From Streptomyces pyxinicus (GTDB lineage Bacteria > Actinomycetota > Actinomycetes > Streptomycetales > Streptomycetaceae): a DNA stretch of 64,000 nucleotides. Made by a program: the position numbers and the translations under genes. Under the pieces are notes generated by a model. The model saw nothing but the letters and a program-made list of their open reading frames with translations. It was not told where the DNA came from and made no database searches. Every line of letters begins with the position of its first letter. Position 1 is the stretch's first letter. The DNA lies in assembly GCF_024753135.1 (NCBI RefSeq), contig NZ_JANUGP010000001.1, positions 372,001 through 436,000 on the forward strand. The letters run 5' to 3'. Below are positions 9,643 through 17,210 of the stretch, in pieces.

Positions 9643-10926
9643 GTGGCAGGGCTGAGCGGCCGCACGGTGCGTGACCTGCGGCGGGAGAGCCGGAGCGCCG
9701 TTCTACAACGGTTGTATGTCGATGGGCCGATGAGCCGGCACGCCCTCGGTCCGGCGACCGGCCTGAGTTCGGGCTCCGTCAGCAACGTCGTGGCCGGCCT
9801 GCTCGCCGAGGGGCTGCTGGAGGAGGCGGGCGTGGTCGGCGCGGACGTCGGCCGGCCGCGCCGGCTGCTACGCGTCCGCCCGGACAGCGGACGGTTGATC
9901 GGGGTGGACATCGGCGAGACCCGGGTACGGGTGGAGCTGTTCGACCTGGCCATGAGCGAACTCGCGCGCGCTGAACGCCCGTTGGGGCCAAGCGGCTACG
10001 ACGTGACGGCGATCGTCGGCCAGGTGGCGGACGGCGTCGCCGAGGTGTTGCGCACGGCCGCCCTCTCCCCCGCCGAACTGCTCGGTATCGGCGTCGGCGT
10101 ACCCGGCATCATCGAGCACACCGGCGCGGACGGCGCGGTCGTCCACGGCCAGACGATCGGCTGGGACGCGGTCCCCCTGGAACGCCTGCTCCGCGAAGCG
10201 ACCCGACTCCCCACCTTTGTCCCCTGCTTCATCGACAACGGGGCGAAGGCGCTGGGCCAGGCGGAGATGTGGTTCGGCGCGGGACGCGGGGCGCCGGGCG
10301 CCGTGGTCGTGCTGTTCGGTTCGGGGGTCGGCGCCTGCGTGGTCACCGAGGAAGCGGCGCGGGGCCGGGCGGTGGAGTGGGGGCACCTGACCGTACGGGT
10401 CGGGGGGCGGCGGTGCCGGTGCGGGGCGCGGGGCTGTCTGGAGGCGTACGCGGGCGCGGAGGCGCTGGTCGCGCGCTGGCGGGAGGCGGGCGGGCGGCCG
10501 TCGGCGGGGGGCGGCGAGGAACAGGCACTGACCGACCTGCTGGCGGCGGCCCGCCCCGCCGACGGCACCACACCCGACCCGGTCGCCGGGAGCCTCCTCG
10601 CGGAGACCGCCGCCTACCTGGGCGCCGGCCTCTCCGACCTGATCAACCTCTTTCAGCCCGAGCGGGTGCTGATCGGCGGCTGGGCGGGCCTACAGCTCGG
10701 CGGCGCCTTCCTGGACCGCGTCCGCGAACACGCCCTCGCCCAGGCCCTGCGCCACCCCGCCTCCCGGGTACGCATCGACCTGGGCCGGCTCGGCCCGGAC
10801 GCGGTGACGGTGGGCGCGGCGGTCCTGCCCCTGGCGGCGTTCTTCGCGACGGGGGGCCGCCGGCCGGCTCCAACGCCGGATCAGCCTCCGGCTTGGCGGG
10901 CGGCGGTGGAGGGGCGGTTGGCGTGA
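9643..10926 (+). CDS. ROK family transcriptional regulator
   Basis: Sugar-responsive repressor-type protein, 427 residues from the GTG at 9643, which has GGGGAGG about 6 bases upstream; a GTG at 9610 is possible but has no site. An N-terminal winged helix-turn-helix (MSRHALGPATGLSSGSVSNVVAGLLAEGLL) is followed by a ROK sugar-kinase-like domain with LIGVDIGETRVRVELFD. The ROK zinc cluster appears as the GxRCRCGARGCLEAY pattern. Divergent from the binding-protein gene, it most likely controls the beta-glucoside operon and itself. In Streptomyces the comparable cellobiose system uses a LacI-type regulator, so this locus is a different wiring. Confidence 0.92.
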   Translation: MAGLSGRTVRDLRRESRSAVLQRLYVDGPMSRHALGPATGLSSGSVSNVVAGLLAEGLLEEAGVVGADVGRPRRLLRVRPDSGRLIGVDIGETRVRVELFDLAMSELARAERPLGPSGYDVTAIVGQVADGVAEVLRTAALSPAELLGIGVGVPGIIEHTGADGAVVHGQTIGWDAVPLERLLREATRLPTFVPCFIDNGAKALGQAEMWFGAGRGAPGAVVVLFGSGVGACVVTEEAARGRAVEWGHLTVRVGGRRCRCGARGCLEAYAGAEALVARWREAGGRPSAGGGEEQALTDLLAAARPADGTTPDPVAGSLLAETAAYLGAGLSDLINLFQPERVLIGGWAGLQLGGAFLDRVREHALAQALRHPASRVRIDLGRLGPDAVTVGAAVLPLAAFFATGGRRPAPTPDQPPAWRAAVEGRLA

Positions 10927-11073
10927 AGGGGGCGGAGGGGGCGGTTACGGTCGCCGCCCTGCGCGGCCGAGAACGGCACGTCGCGGTGGGCATGATTTCG
11001 GGTGGGAGCAAAGGCCGCAGGCGTGACCGGCGGAAGAAAGCGACTGGACGGGGCGGAACGTGGCTCCCTGTCG

Positions 11074-11499
11074 TCAGACGGCGACCACGCGCACGTCCAT
11101 CGGCGCGAGGACCTTCAGGTAGGCGTGCGTGTCCCCCGGCTCGATGGTGAAGATCACCGCGCTGCCGTGCCGACCCGCCGCCAGAGCCACCCAGGCGTCC
11201 ACCGCAGCCAGCCGCTCCTTGGCCGGCGGGGACGCTCGCCCCAGAGTGGTGCCGATGCACCGCCAGTCCGCGAGGTCCGGGTCCGTCGCACAGTCCAGAC
11301 ACTCCGGACAGCCTGCCTTGGTCTCACGCATGGGCGGCTCCGACGTACGAGCCTGATGAGGGACCGCGCAGTCCTTCAGGACGCCGGACAGGGCGTGCAC
11401 CAGGTATGCCGAGACATCCGTGCCCGCCGGTTCCGCGTGCTGCCTGATGCGTTCGGCCTGGTCCTGCTCCAAGCTGATGCTGATGCGCGTTTTCGCCAC
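11074..11499 (-). pseudogene. Fused remnant of an RHH antitoxin and a PIN toxin
   Basis: The frame starts with an antitoxin-like segment (VAKTRISISLEQDQAERIRQ ... VSAYLVHAL), as in small ribbon-helix-helix antitoxins of Streptomyces. It ends like a PIN-domain toxin (VDAWVALAAGRHGSAVIFT ... VRVVAV). The middle (about residues 50-95, with several Cys and Pro) matches neither, and the conserved acidic N-terminal half of a PIN nuclease is missing. I read it as an antitoxin-toxin pair collapsed by deletion. No clear ribosome site precedes the GTG. It lies just outside the tRNA-Leu element. An unusual intact gene cannot be excluded. Confidence 0.5.
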
Positions 11500-11505
11500 A
11501 AAGGG

Positions 11506-11520
11506 CGACGTAATACGTCG
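11506..11520. promoter_or_regulatory. Palindrome upstream of the antitoxin-like remnant
   Basis: Perfect hyphenated palindrome CGACGTA-a-TACGTCG, seven bases ahead of the GTG of the antitoxin-like frame. Antitoxins of this class usually repress their own promoters at such sites, so it may be a surviving operator. Confidence 0.4.
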
Positions 11521-11657
11521 GATGACGCCGGTGCGAGTGCGGTCCGTAAGGGTGGGCACGCGGGCGCCCCCCTCTCTCGGCCTCCTCTTCCGTTCCCCGG
11601 CCTGCCGATGTCCGCCGCCCGTCCCGTGCGGCGTACCCTCGCCCCAGAAACGTCCCT

Positions 11658-11683
11658 GCTGGTGTCCGAGGGGGGACTTGAAC
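11658..11683. repeat. Distal attachment repeat (copy of tRNA-Leu 3' end)
   Basis: Exact 26-base copy of positions 14499-14524, which cover the CCA end, the acceptor 3' strand and part of the T arm of tRNA-Leu. Beyond it the tRNA similarity stops, so this is not a tRNA gene but a recombination scar. Confidence 0.8.
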
Positions 11684-11839
11684 TCTCGCCTCGGGCATCA
11701 GCTCCTGTAAGCTCTGAGCTGCGGAAACACCCGCCGAATGGTGGCATTTCGGCGGGCGCTTCTCCTGTTCTTTCCTGCTGCTTCCTGTGGCTTCGGGGCG
11801 CTGCTGGTCATGCGTTGGTCACGTGACCAACCATCCCTC

Positions 11840-12613
11840 TCATGACGGAAGAGTCGAGTACCGCTCAATGCTCGCTCGACCCGTGGACCTGTCGAGTAGG
11901 CGCAGCTCCCACGGTCCGGTGTTCACGTCGAAGTCCTTCCCGAACCCCACCCACTTGCCCGCCATGCGTCGGCCCGTCGGCTCGATCAGCATCTGAACGG
12001 CGCCGTGATAGCGGGCGCCCTGGTAGTAGCCATCGGCCGCGGTCTGTTCGGTCCATGTGCCCGTGATGACGTTCCGGTCCACGGTGAGATCCAGAGACAG
12101 GGGGCTGTCCGGGTTGGTCGACGCGCCGGGCAGGCTCTGAGCTGTCAGCCGGTTGCCGTGCTGGACGATCACGACGTGGTGCTTGCAGTCGAACGTCTCG
12201 TCGCGGCTGGACGAGTAGAACTCGTACCGCGACAGCCAGATACCCGCGTACTCGCCCTGACCCTCTGTCTCCAAGCTTGCGGCGGCGTCGGTGGTACCGA
12301 GTTCCCCTGCTTCCATGTCGTGGCCTCCTGCGCCGTCTGAGTGGACGCGAGTCATGGGGATGGCGAACCCCAGCGACTCGGGGGCGCGGCCCGTGAACCG
12401 CTTCAGCGCCCGCGCGTACAGCGGACGGCATGTCCTGGTCTCCCCGGACTCCCAGCGTTGCACGAGTCGCTTGGAGGCGTCGTTGGGTTCCCCCAGCTCC
12501 TCACCCGCGCCGCGTAACCCCTGGGCAAGCTCGTCCTGGCTGAGGTTCATCGATTTGCGTACTGAGGTCAGCACGTCGTTGGGGATTCGCTCACGCTCGA
12601 CCGTGCTCGTCAT
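11840..12613 (-). CDS. XRE-type helix-turn-helix regulator with large C-terminal domain
   Basis: Protein of 257 residues. The first 75 residues form a Cro/C1-type DNA-binding domain (VRKSMNLSQDELAQGLRGAG ... LVQRWESGETRTCRPLYARAL), with the unusual 'RWESGE' recognition end. The C-terminal part (about 115-250) is beta-rich with many aromatic residues (YAGIWLSRYEFYSSSRDE, TGTWTEQTAADGYYQGARYHG, MAGKWVGFGKDFDVNTGPWEL) and looks like a ligand-sensing barrel; I do not recognise its family. It is divergent from the Cys-tail protein gene across 245 bases and lies in the tRNA-Leu element. Likely a local regulator of that cargo; the signal is unknown. Confidence 0.82.
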   Translation of the reverse strand: MTSTVERERIPNDVLTSVRKSMNLSQDELAQGLRGAGEELGEPNDASKRLVQRWESGETRTCRPLYARALKRFTGRAPESLGFAIPMTRVHSDGAGGHDMEAGELGTTDAAASLETEGQGEYAGIWLSRYEFYSSSRDETFDCKHHVVIVQHGNRLTAQSLPGASTNPDSPLSLDLTVDRNVITGTWTEQTAADGYYQGARYHGAVQMLIEPTGRRMAGKWVGFGKDFDVNTGPWELRLLDRSTGRASIERYSTLPS

Positions 12614-12858
12614 GCTCTGAGGCTAGCCACGCCGCGCTTCCCATGACACCGGTTTGACGCCCTCGGCGCGACGCCGACATGACGCCCGAGAGACGCCGGG
12701 AACGTCGCCGCGATGGTTACGGCGATCCGGAACATGGTCGTCATGTCCGTCCGCATCAGCACCACCGGCTTGATGCCCCCGTGCCTGTGCCCCGGGTGCC
12801 GAGGCGGGCGACAGGACCGGAGCACATCCGACCCCCGATCGCGTGGAGGCCAGCCGGC

Positions 12859-13311
12859 ATGAGTACGGCAGTAATGATCCGTGACCCGAAGGCGTACGTC
12901 ACCCCGGAGGTGTGGGAGCGGGAGGTGACGCTCCTTCTCCGGAATCCGGACAACACCCGCGAACTGGCGGAGGCCAAGTTCGCGCAGGCGGTCGCCTACC
13001 TGGTCACGTGCGGCGAGAACCCGGACCTGCTCATGGGTCCGTCCAAGCAGGTGGACGAGGCATGGCACTCGTTCATGCTGGACTCGATCCCGTACCACCA
13101 CTTCACGGACCGACACTTCGGCCGGTACATCCACCACGTTCCCGAGCTGGGGGACGGGCGCGACGCGCGGGACGGCGGTCCGCTGGTCCTGGAACGGACG
13201 ATCAACGCCATCAAGGCGGCCGGGTTCGAGATCGATCCCGACCTGTGGGGCATGGAGAGCGCGGCCGACTGCAACCAGTGCCACGCCGGATGCCACGACT
13301 CACCCAAGTAG
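12859..13311 (+). CDS. Glycine-rich-domain-like protein with CxxCHxGCH tail
   Basis: Small protein of 150 residues, no signal peptide. The ATG at 12859 has TGGAGG upstream; the longer frame to 12679 lacks similarity. The middle carries VDEAWHSFMLDSIPYHHF and FGRYIHHVPE, the pattern of the glycine-rich domain-containing protein group (DUF1399-like). The end is CNQCHAGCHDSPK, a compact Cys/His cluster that could bind metal or act as a modifiable peptide. It is followed 74 bases later by a methyltransferase, and a divergent XRE regulator lies upstream. Function unknown; the conserved tail next to a methyltransferase makes a modified-peptide or metal-binding role conceivable but unproven. Confidence 0.78.
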   Translation: MSTAVMIRDPKAYVTPEVWEREVTLLLRNPDNTRELAEAKFAQAVAYLVTCGENPDLLMGPSKQVDEAWHSFMLDSIPYHHFTDRHFGRYIHHVPELGDGRDARDGGPLVLERTINAIKAAGFEIDPDLWGMESAADCNQCHAGCHDSPK

Positions 13312-13385
13312 GGCCGAGCAGCACGTGAGTTGGGGCTTATCCCCGTACGTTGGGGGTGGGCCCCGCTCCCGGAGAGGAACACTGC

Positions 13386-14015
13386 ATGTCATTGGCTGAG
13401 TCCTGGGACAGGTACGCGGTCGGGAGTACGCCCCGTAGGGCCGAGAACGCCAACGGAGACACAACCTGGCTGAACTGGACTCAGTACGCCGATCATGGGC
13501 CGAACGAGGCTCTTCTAGGCCCTGTGGCCGGGCGCCGGGTGTTGGAACTCGGCTCGGGGAGCGGAAGTAACTTGGCACACCTGGTGACTCTCGGCGCGTC
13601 CGGTCTCGGGGTGGACATCGCCCCCGCCCGTGAGGCTGTGGCACGGGAGCGCTGGGGTGATCTGCCGGGACTTGAGTTCCGCACGGTGGAGGCGACGGCG
13701 TTCCTGAGCAGGACAGATCGAACATTCGACGTCGTGCTCTCGATCTTCGGCGCCGTCTGGTTCGTCGATCCGGAGACTCTGCTCCCACTGATCCGGGCCC
13801 GCATGGCAGCGGGCGGCATTCTGGCGTTCTCGCACCTGCCTGCCGGAAGTCAGAGGCCGCGACCGGGCAGGGCAGGTATGCGGCACGACCACAGCCCAAG
13901 CACATGGGAGCGACTCCTCACCGGCCACGGATTCACCGGTGCTTCCGCATCCGTCATCGACCCGCCGGAAGGCAGGACCGTAGGCACGATGCTCGTTCGT
14001 GCGGTAGCTCCCTGA
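13386..14015 (+). CDS. Class I SAM-dependent methyltransferase
   Basis: Soluble methyltransferase of 209 residues. Motif I (VLELGSGSGSNLAHL) near residues 53-67 binds S-adenosylmethionine, the acidic residue ending strand beta-2 is in GVDIAP, and the post-II/III region FDVVLSIFGAVWFVDPE and ILAFSHLP follow. The ATG at 13386 has GGAGAGGA upstream. It is probably co-transcribed with the Cys/His-tail protein gene in the tRNA-Leu element, so that protein or a small molecule linked to it may be the substrate (inference). Confidence 0.88.
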   Translation: MSLAESWDRYAVGSTPRRAENANGDTTWLNWTQYADHGPNEALLGPVAGRRVLELGSGSGSNLAHLVTLGASGLGVDIAPAREAVARERWGDLPGLEFRTVEATAFLSRTDRTFDVVLSIFGAVWFVDPETLLPLIRARMAAGGILAFSHLPAGSQRPRPGRAGMRHDHSPSTWERLLTGHGFTGASASVIDPPEGRTVGTMLVRAVAP

Positions 14016-14063
14016 CCCTGTCCGGTCGGGCAGGACGACGCCCCCGGCGCGTACGCGAGGGGC

Positions 14064-14440
14064 TTGCCAGAAAGGCTGTGTGCCCGTCTCATGCACTCTC
14101 ACCGATGTGCCGTTACAGGGGGGCTCAGGGCCTTGGCGATGGCGGTACGCTCTCGCCCTGCGCAGGAGTCGACGTATCCGACCCTGGACGACAGCCAGAC
14201 GACCCGGCTCCACCTGCCCGAGGACTTCCGCATCCACGACTGGCGCCACAGCAAGGTCACGAACGACCTGGAAGCCGGGGAGAACCCCGTCGAGGTCTCC
14301 GCCAACGTCCGGCACACCACTCGCCCGGCTACACTATGTCCCGGTGCGGGCACTCACGTAAGCACGGAGCGCGCCGACTGGCCGCCTCCGGAGCGGGCCG
14401 ACTCGGCCTGTCATCCCTGGTCCGACCAGGGATTCGCTCG
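14064..14440 (+). pseudogene. Frameshifted tyrosine-recombinase (integrase) C-terminal remnant
   Basis: One frame gives RIHDWRHSKVTNDLEAGENP and VSANVRHTT up to about 14321. The adjacent frame continues PGYTMSRCGHSRKHGARR and AASGAGRLG. Together these match the end of a phage-type integrase (catalytic R in DWRHS region, H in VRHT, then the tyrosine-bearing PGYT). The frame shift falls near 14315-14325, and the N-terminal two thirds of the enzyme are absent. It lies beside the tRNA-Leu site as expected for an integrase, but cannot be active. Confidence 0.7.
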
Positions 14441-14472
14441 GCTGTTGGTCACGCCACAGTCATGGAGAGCAG

Positions 14473-14494
14473 AAAACCCCACGCGAAGTGGGGT
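14473..14494 (-). terminator. Intrinsic terminator of tRNA-Leu
   Basis: Perfect 7-bp stem ACCCCAC / GTGGGGT with a 5-base loop, followed on the minus strand by TTTT, six bases past the CCA end. Confidence 0.8.
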
Positions 14495-14498
14495 CTCA

Positions 14499-14524
14499 GC
14501 TGGTGTCCGAGGGGGGACTTGAAC
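14499..14524. repeat. Proximal attachment repeat inside tRNA-Leu
   Basis: The 26-base sequence identical to 11658-11683. It includes the tRNA 3' end plus two flanking bases, so integration leaves the tRNA intact. Confidence 0.8.
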
Positions 14525-14588
14525 CCCCACGCCCGATAAAGGGCACTAGCACCTCAAGCTAGCGCGTCTGCCATTCCGCCACCCGGAC
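14501..14588 (-). tRNA. tRNA-Leu (anticodon GAG)
   Basis: Complete class II tRNA of 88 bases. Acceptor strands GTCCGGG and CTCGGAC pair, discriminator A and encoded CCA follow, and the T arm has GTTCAAGTC. The anticodon loop is TTGAGGT, giving GAG, which reads CUC codons. A long variable arm (TGCCCTTTATCGGGCG) is typical of leucine tRNAs. It is the integration target of the neighbouring element. Confidence 0.95.
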
Positions 14589-14733
14589 CAGGTGTCTGTC
14601 GGCGGGGTGCTCCCCGCAGCGACGAGACAACAATACCAAGGTTTCGGAGTGCGTTTCACCTGCGTATCCGGGCGCTGGGCGGGGGTGTGCGCGGGGTGCG
14701 CAAGGGGTGTCACCGTGCGTGAGGGTCACGGCA

Positions 14734-14991
14734 TCAGGTGGTACCCCGGGAAATTACCCGGCGGTCGCTCCTCCGCCGGGCCCGGATCACGGCCCGTACG
14801 AGGAGGGGGCCGCCGACGAAGGCGCCGCGCCAGGAGGCGCCGAAGCCTCCGAGGAGTTCGTCCCGGTCGTCACGGGAGCGGGCCGTGCCGTGGCCGGTCT
14901 TGAGGGCGCGGATCTGGCGGGCGAGCCGGTTGTAGGTGACCCGGTCGTCGGTGGCGAGGGGGGTGACCGCGGCGCCGTTGGACTCGATGGC
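14734..14991 (-). pseudogene. Coding-like frame without a usable start
   Basis: This stretch lies in the otherwise empty 14589-15016 region. On the minus strand one frame stays open to a TGA at 14734 with strong third-position G/C bias and plausible protein sequence (VTYNRLARQIRALKTGHG, then ELLGGFGASWRGAFVGG, ending in Arg-rich residues). An upstream in-frame TGA lies inside the GntR gene and no ATG, GTG or TTG occurs before the conserved-looking part. It may be the remains of a small gene downstream of gntR, or one using a non-standard start. I do not recognise the family. Confidence 0.3.
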
Positions 14992-15016
14992 GGCCGGCGA
15001 TCCGGTGTGCCCGCGC

Positions 15017-15694
15017 TCAGCCGGCGTCGTGCTCGTGGTACGACCGCCGGGTGTGCTCGGTGTGTTCGCGCATCAGGTGGGTGGCGCGCTGTTCGTCGTG
15101 GTCGGCGATCGCCGTGATCAGCTCGCGGTGCTCGGCCCAGGACTGGGCGCCGCGTTGCCGGGCGACCGGCGTGTAGGACCAGCGGATCCGGCGGTCGACC
15201 TGGGCGGCGAGTTCGGCGAGGACCGTGTTGCCGGCCAGTTCCATCACCTTGGCGTGGAAGGCGGCGTTGAGGGCGACCGCGCGGTCCACGTCCTCGGCGG
15301 CCACCGCGCTCTCACCCTCGGCGCACAGCTCTTCGAGGACGGCGATGCCTGGGCTGTCGGCGTGCGCGGCGGCCAGCCGGGCGGCCTCCGCCTCCAACAA
15401 GGTGCGGACGGTGAGGAGTTGGTCGGCCTCCTCCTCGGTGGGCTCGTGGACGAACGCGCCCTGGGCGGGCCGCAGATCGACCCAGCCCTCGGTGCTGAGC
15501 CGTTGCAGCGCCTCGCGCACCGGCTGCCGGGAGACGCCGAGGTGCCCGGCGAGTTCGCTCTCCACCAGGTGCCGGCCGGGGCCGAGGGCACGCGTGGTGA
15601 TCAGCTCCAGCAGGGCCTCGTAGACCCGGTCCCGCAGCGGTCCCGGCCGCTCCAGCTTCGGCACGGCTCCCTGCGGCAGTCCGGTCGACACCAT
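15017..15694 (-). CDS. GntR/FadR family transcriptional regulator
   Basis: Regulator of 225 residues. The N-terminal winged helix (LRDRVYEALLELITTRALGPG ... LGVSRQPVREALQRLSTEGWV) is classic GntR. The C-terminal all-helical FCD domain (about 95-215) has the metal-binding type positions in FHAKVMELAGN and AEHRELITAI ... HLMREHTEHT. Such FadR-type regulators sense small carboxylic acids. It follows the KAS III-like gene on the same strand with 95 bases between, and three GTCT repeats lie in that gap. Targets are not visible from the sequence. Confidence 0.9.
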   Translation of the reverse strand: MVSTGLPQGAVPKLERPGPLRDRVYEALLELITTRALGPGRHLVESELAGHLGVSRQPVREALQRLSTEGWVDLRPAQGAFVHEPTEEEADQLLTVRTLLEAEAARLAAAHADSPGIAVLEELCAEGESAVAAEDVDRAVALNAAFHAKVMELAGNTVLAELAAQVDRRIRWSYTPVARQRGAQSWAEHRELITAIADHDEQRATHLMREHTEHTRRSYHEHDAG

Positions 15695-15731
15695 CGCGGT
15701 CCCCCTCCTGCTCCTGAGCCCGCTATGGATT

Positions 15732-15749
15732 GTCTTTCGTCTGCAGTCT
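15732..15749. promoter_or_regulatory. Three GTCT direct repeats upstream of the GntR gene
   Basis: GTCT occurs at 15732, 15739 and 15746, exactly 7 bases apart, about 40 bases ahead of the regulator start. It may be an autoregulatory binding site. Confidence 0.35.
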
Positions 15750-15789
15750 ACGGCGCACCGGAGCCCGTTCCAGGGGAGGAGAACTGGTC

Positions 15790-16737
15790 TTAGGGGCAGC
15801 GTACGACCTGTCCGGCGTACGACAGGTTGCCGCCGAAGCCGAACAGCAACGCGGGGTCGCCGCTGCGGACGGCGCCCTGTTCGATCAGCTTGGACAGGGC
15901 CAGCGGGATGCTCGCGGCGGAGGTGTTGCCGGACTCGGTGACATCACGGGCGACCACCGCGTTGACGGCACCGATCTTCCCGGCGAGCGGCTCGATGATG
16001 CGCAGGTTGGCCTGGTGCAGGACGACCGCGGCGAGGTCGGCGGGCACGATGCCGGCCTTCTCGCAGGCACGCCGGGCGATGGGCGGGAGCCGGGTGGTGG
16101 CCCAGCGGTAGACGCTCTGGCCCTCCTGCGCGAACCGGGGCGGGGTGCCCTCGATGCGCACCGCGTTGCCCATCTCGGGTACCGACCCCCACAGCACCGG
16201 GCCGATGCCGGGCTCCTGGCCGGGTTCGCAGGCCTCGACCACGGCGGCGCCGGCGCCGTCGCCGACCAGGACGCAGGTGCTGCGGTCGGTCCAGTCGGTG
16301 ACGTCGGTCATCTTGTCGGCGCCGATGACCAGGGCACGGGTCGCCGCACCGGCCCGGACGGTGTGGTCGGCGGTGGCGAGGGCGTGGGTGAAGCCGGCGC
16401 AGACGACGTTGACGTCCATCGCGGCGGGCCCCGGGATGCCGAGGCGGGCGGCCACCCGGGCGGCGGTGTTCGGGGAGCGGTCGATCGCGGTGGAGGTGGC
16501 GACCAGGACGAGGTCGATGTCGCCCGGGGTGAGGCCGGCGGCGGCGAGGGCCTTGGCGGCGGCGTGCGCGGCGAGTTCGTCGACCGGTTCGTCCGGTCCG
16601 GCGATATGCCGGGTCCGGATGCCCACCCGGCTGCGGATCCACTCGTCGCTGGTGTCGACCATGCCGGCCAGGTCGTCGTTGGTGAGCAGCCTGGCGGGCT
16701 GGTAGTGGCCGACGGCGGCGATGCGCGTGCCGTTCAT
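15790..16737 (-). CDS. Beta-ketoacyl-ACP synthase III-like protein
   Basis: Condensing enzyme of 315 residues with the complete FabH catalytic triad: Cys113 in VVCAGFTHAL, His241 in LHQANLRI, Asn271 in ESGNTSAAS. It would join an acyl-CoA starter with malonyl-ACP. The start ATG at 16737 gives MNGTRIAAVGHYQP, the normal N-terminus of the family. It stands alone, away from acpP, fabD and fabF, and next to a GntR regulator, so it is more likely an accessory KAS III for a special starter or a secondary metabolite than the housekeeping enzyme (inference). Confidence 0.9.
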   Translation of the reverse strand: MNGTRIAAVGHYQPARLLTNDDLAGMVDTSDEWIRSRVGIRTRHIAGPDEPVDELAAHAAAKALAAAGLTPGDIDLVLVATSTAIDRSPNTAARVAARLGIPGPAAMDVNVVCAGFTHALATADHTVRAGAATRALVIGADKMTDVTDWTDRSTCVLVGDGAGAAVVEACEPGQEPGIGPVLWGSVPEMGNAVRIEGTPPRFAQEGQSVYRWATTRLPPIARRACEKAGIVPADLAAVVLHQANLRIIEPLAGKIGAVNAVVARDVTESGNTSAASIPLALSKLIEQGAVRSGDPALLFGFGGNLSYAGQVVRCP

Positions 16738-16813
16738 GCGGGGGGTCCCCCTCGTTGCCGTGGGTAGCGGATCCACCAGTCTTGTCAGTGACTCATGGGT
16801 AGGGGGGCAGGTG

Positions 16814-17114
16814 ATGCCACAGGAAACGGGCGCCCGAGTTGTCGGCTTCACCCAGGCCCGGGAGACGCTCGCGGTCGCCGCCTCCCCCGGCTGCGAGGTC
16901 GGCGTCTCCGTCGAGTGGCGGCTCGCGGGCGCCGAACGGGTCGGCGACCACCGCACCTCCACCCTCCAGGACCTGGAGCGCGGCAGACCGATGGAGCTGG
17001 ACGTGCTGCTCGCGGCCGTCATCAGGACTCGCGGAGATCACCGGCGTGGAGGTGCCGACCCTGCGCACCGTGCACGCCCTCGCGGACCTGCCGGCCGTTC
17101 GGAGCGCCGCGTGA
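16814..17114 (+). pseudogene. Broken 2-dehydropantoate 2-reductase (C-terminal part)
   Basis: One frame reads VAASPGCEVGVSVEWRLAGA, then LQDLERGRPMELDVLLAAVI; near 17025 the reading moves to the next frame, which continues LAEITGVEVPTLRTVHALAD. Together this is the substrate-binding C-terminal domain of ketopantoate reductase (panE/apbA family). The NADPH-binding N-terminus is missing and a frameshift splits the rest, so it is a gene fragment. Confidence 0.65.
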
Positions 17115-17210
17115 GGCGAGGCCGACCGGGTCGCGACCCCGCGCTCCCGGTGCAGGACAATGAGAACGCAGAGGGCCACCAGCACGTAGAGAACCGGGGC
17201 TGATCAGGAC

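Larger units (their letters stand above)
11658..14524. mobile_element. Degraded integrative element at tRNA-Leu(GAG)
   Basis: About 2.87 kb bounded by the 26-base direct repeat of the tRNA-Leu 3' end. The end next to the tRNA holds a frameshifted tyrosine-integrase C-terminus, the usual arrangement for actinomycete integrative elements. The rest holds an XRE-type regulator, a small protein with a Cys/His-rich tail and a methyltransferase. No replication, transfer or excisionase gene is seen, so it is probably immobile. Confidence 0.7.

Noticed and set aside
11658..11740. Second tRNA-Leu gene
   Set aside because: Only the 3' 24 bases match; T stem no longer pairs and the anticodon arm is absent. 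Kept as an attachment repeat.
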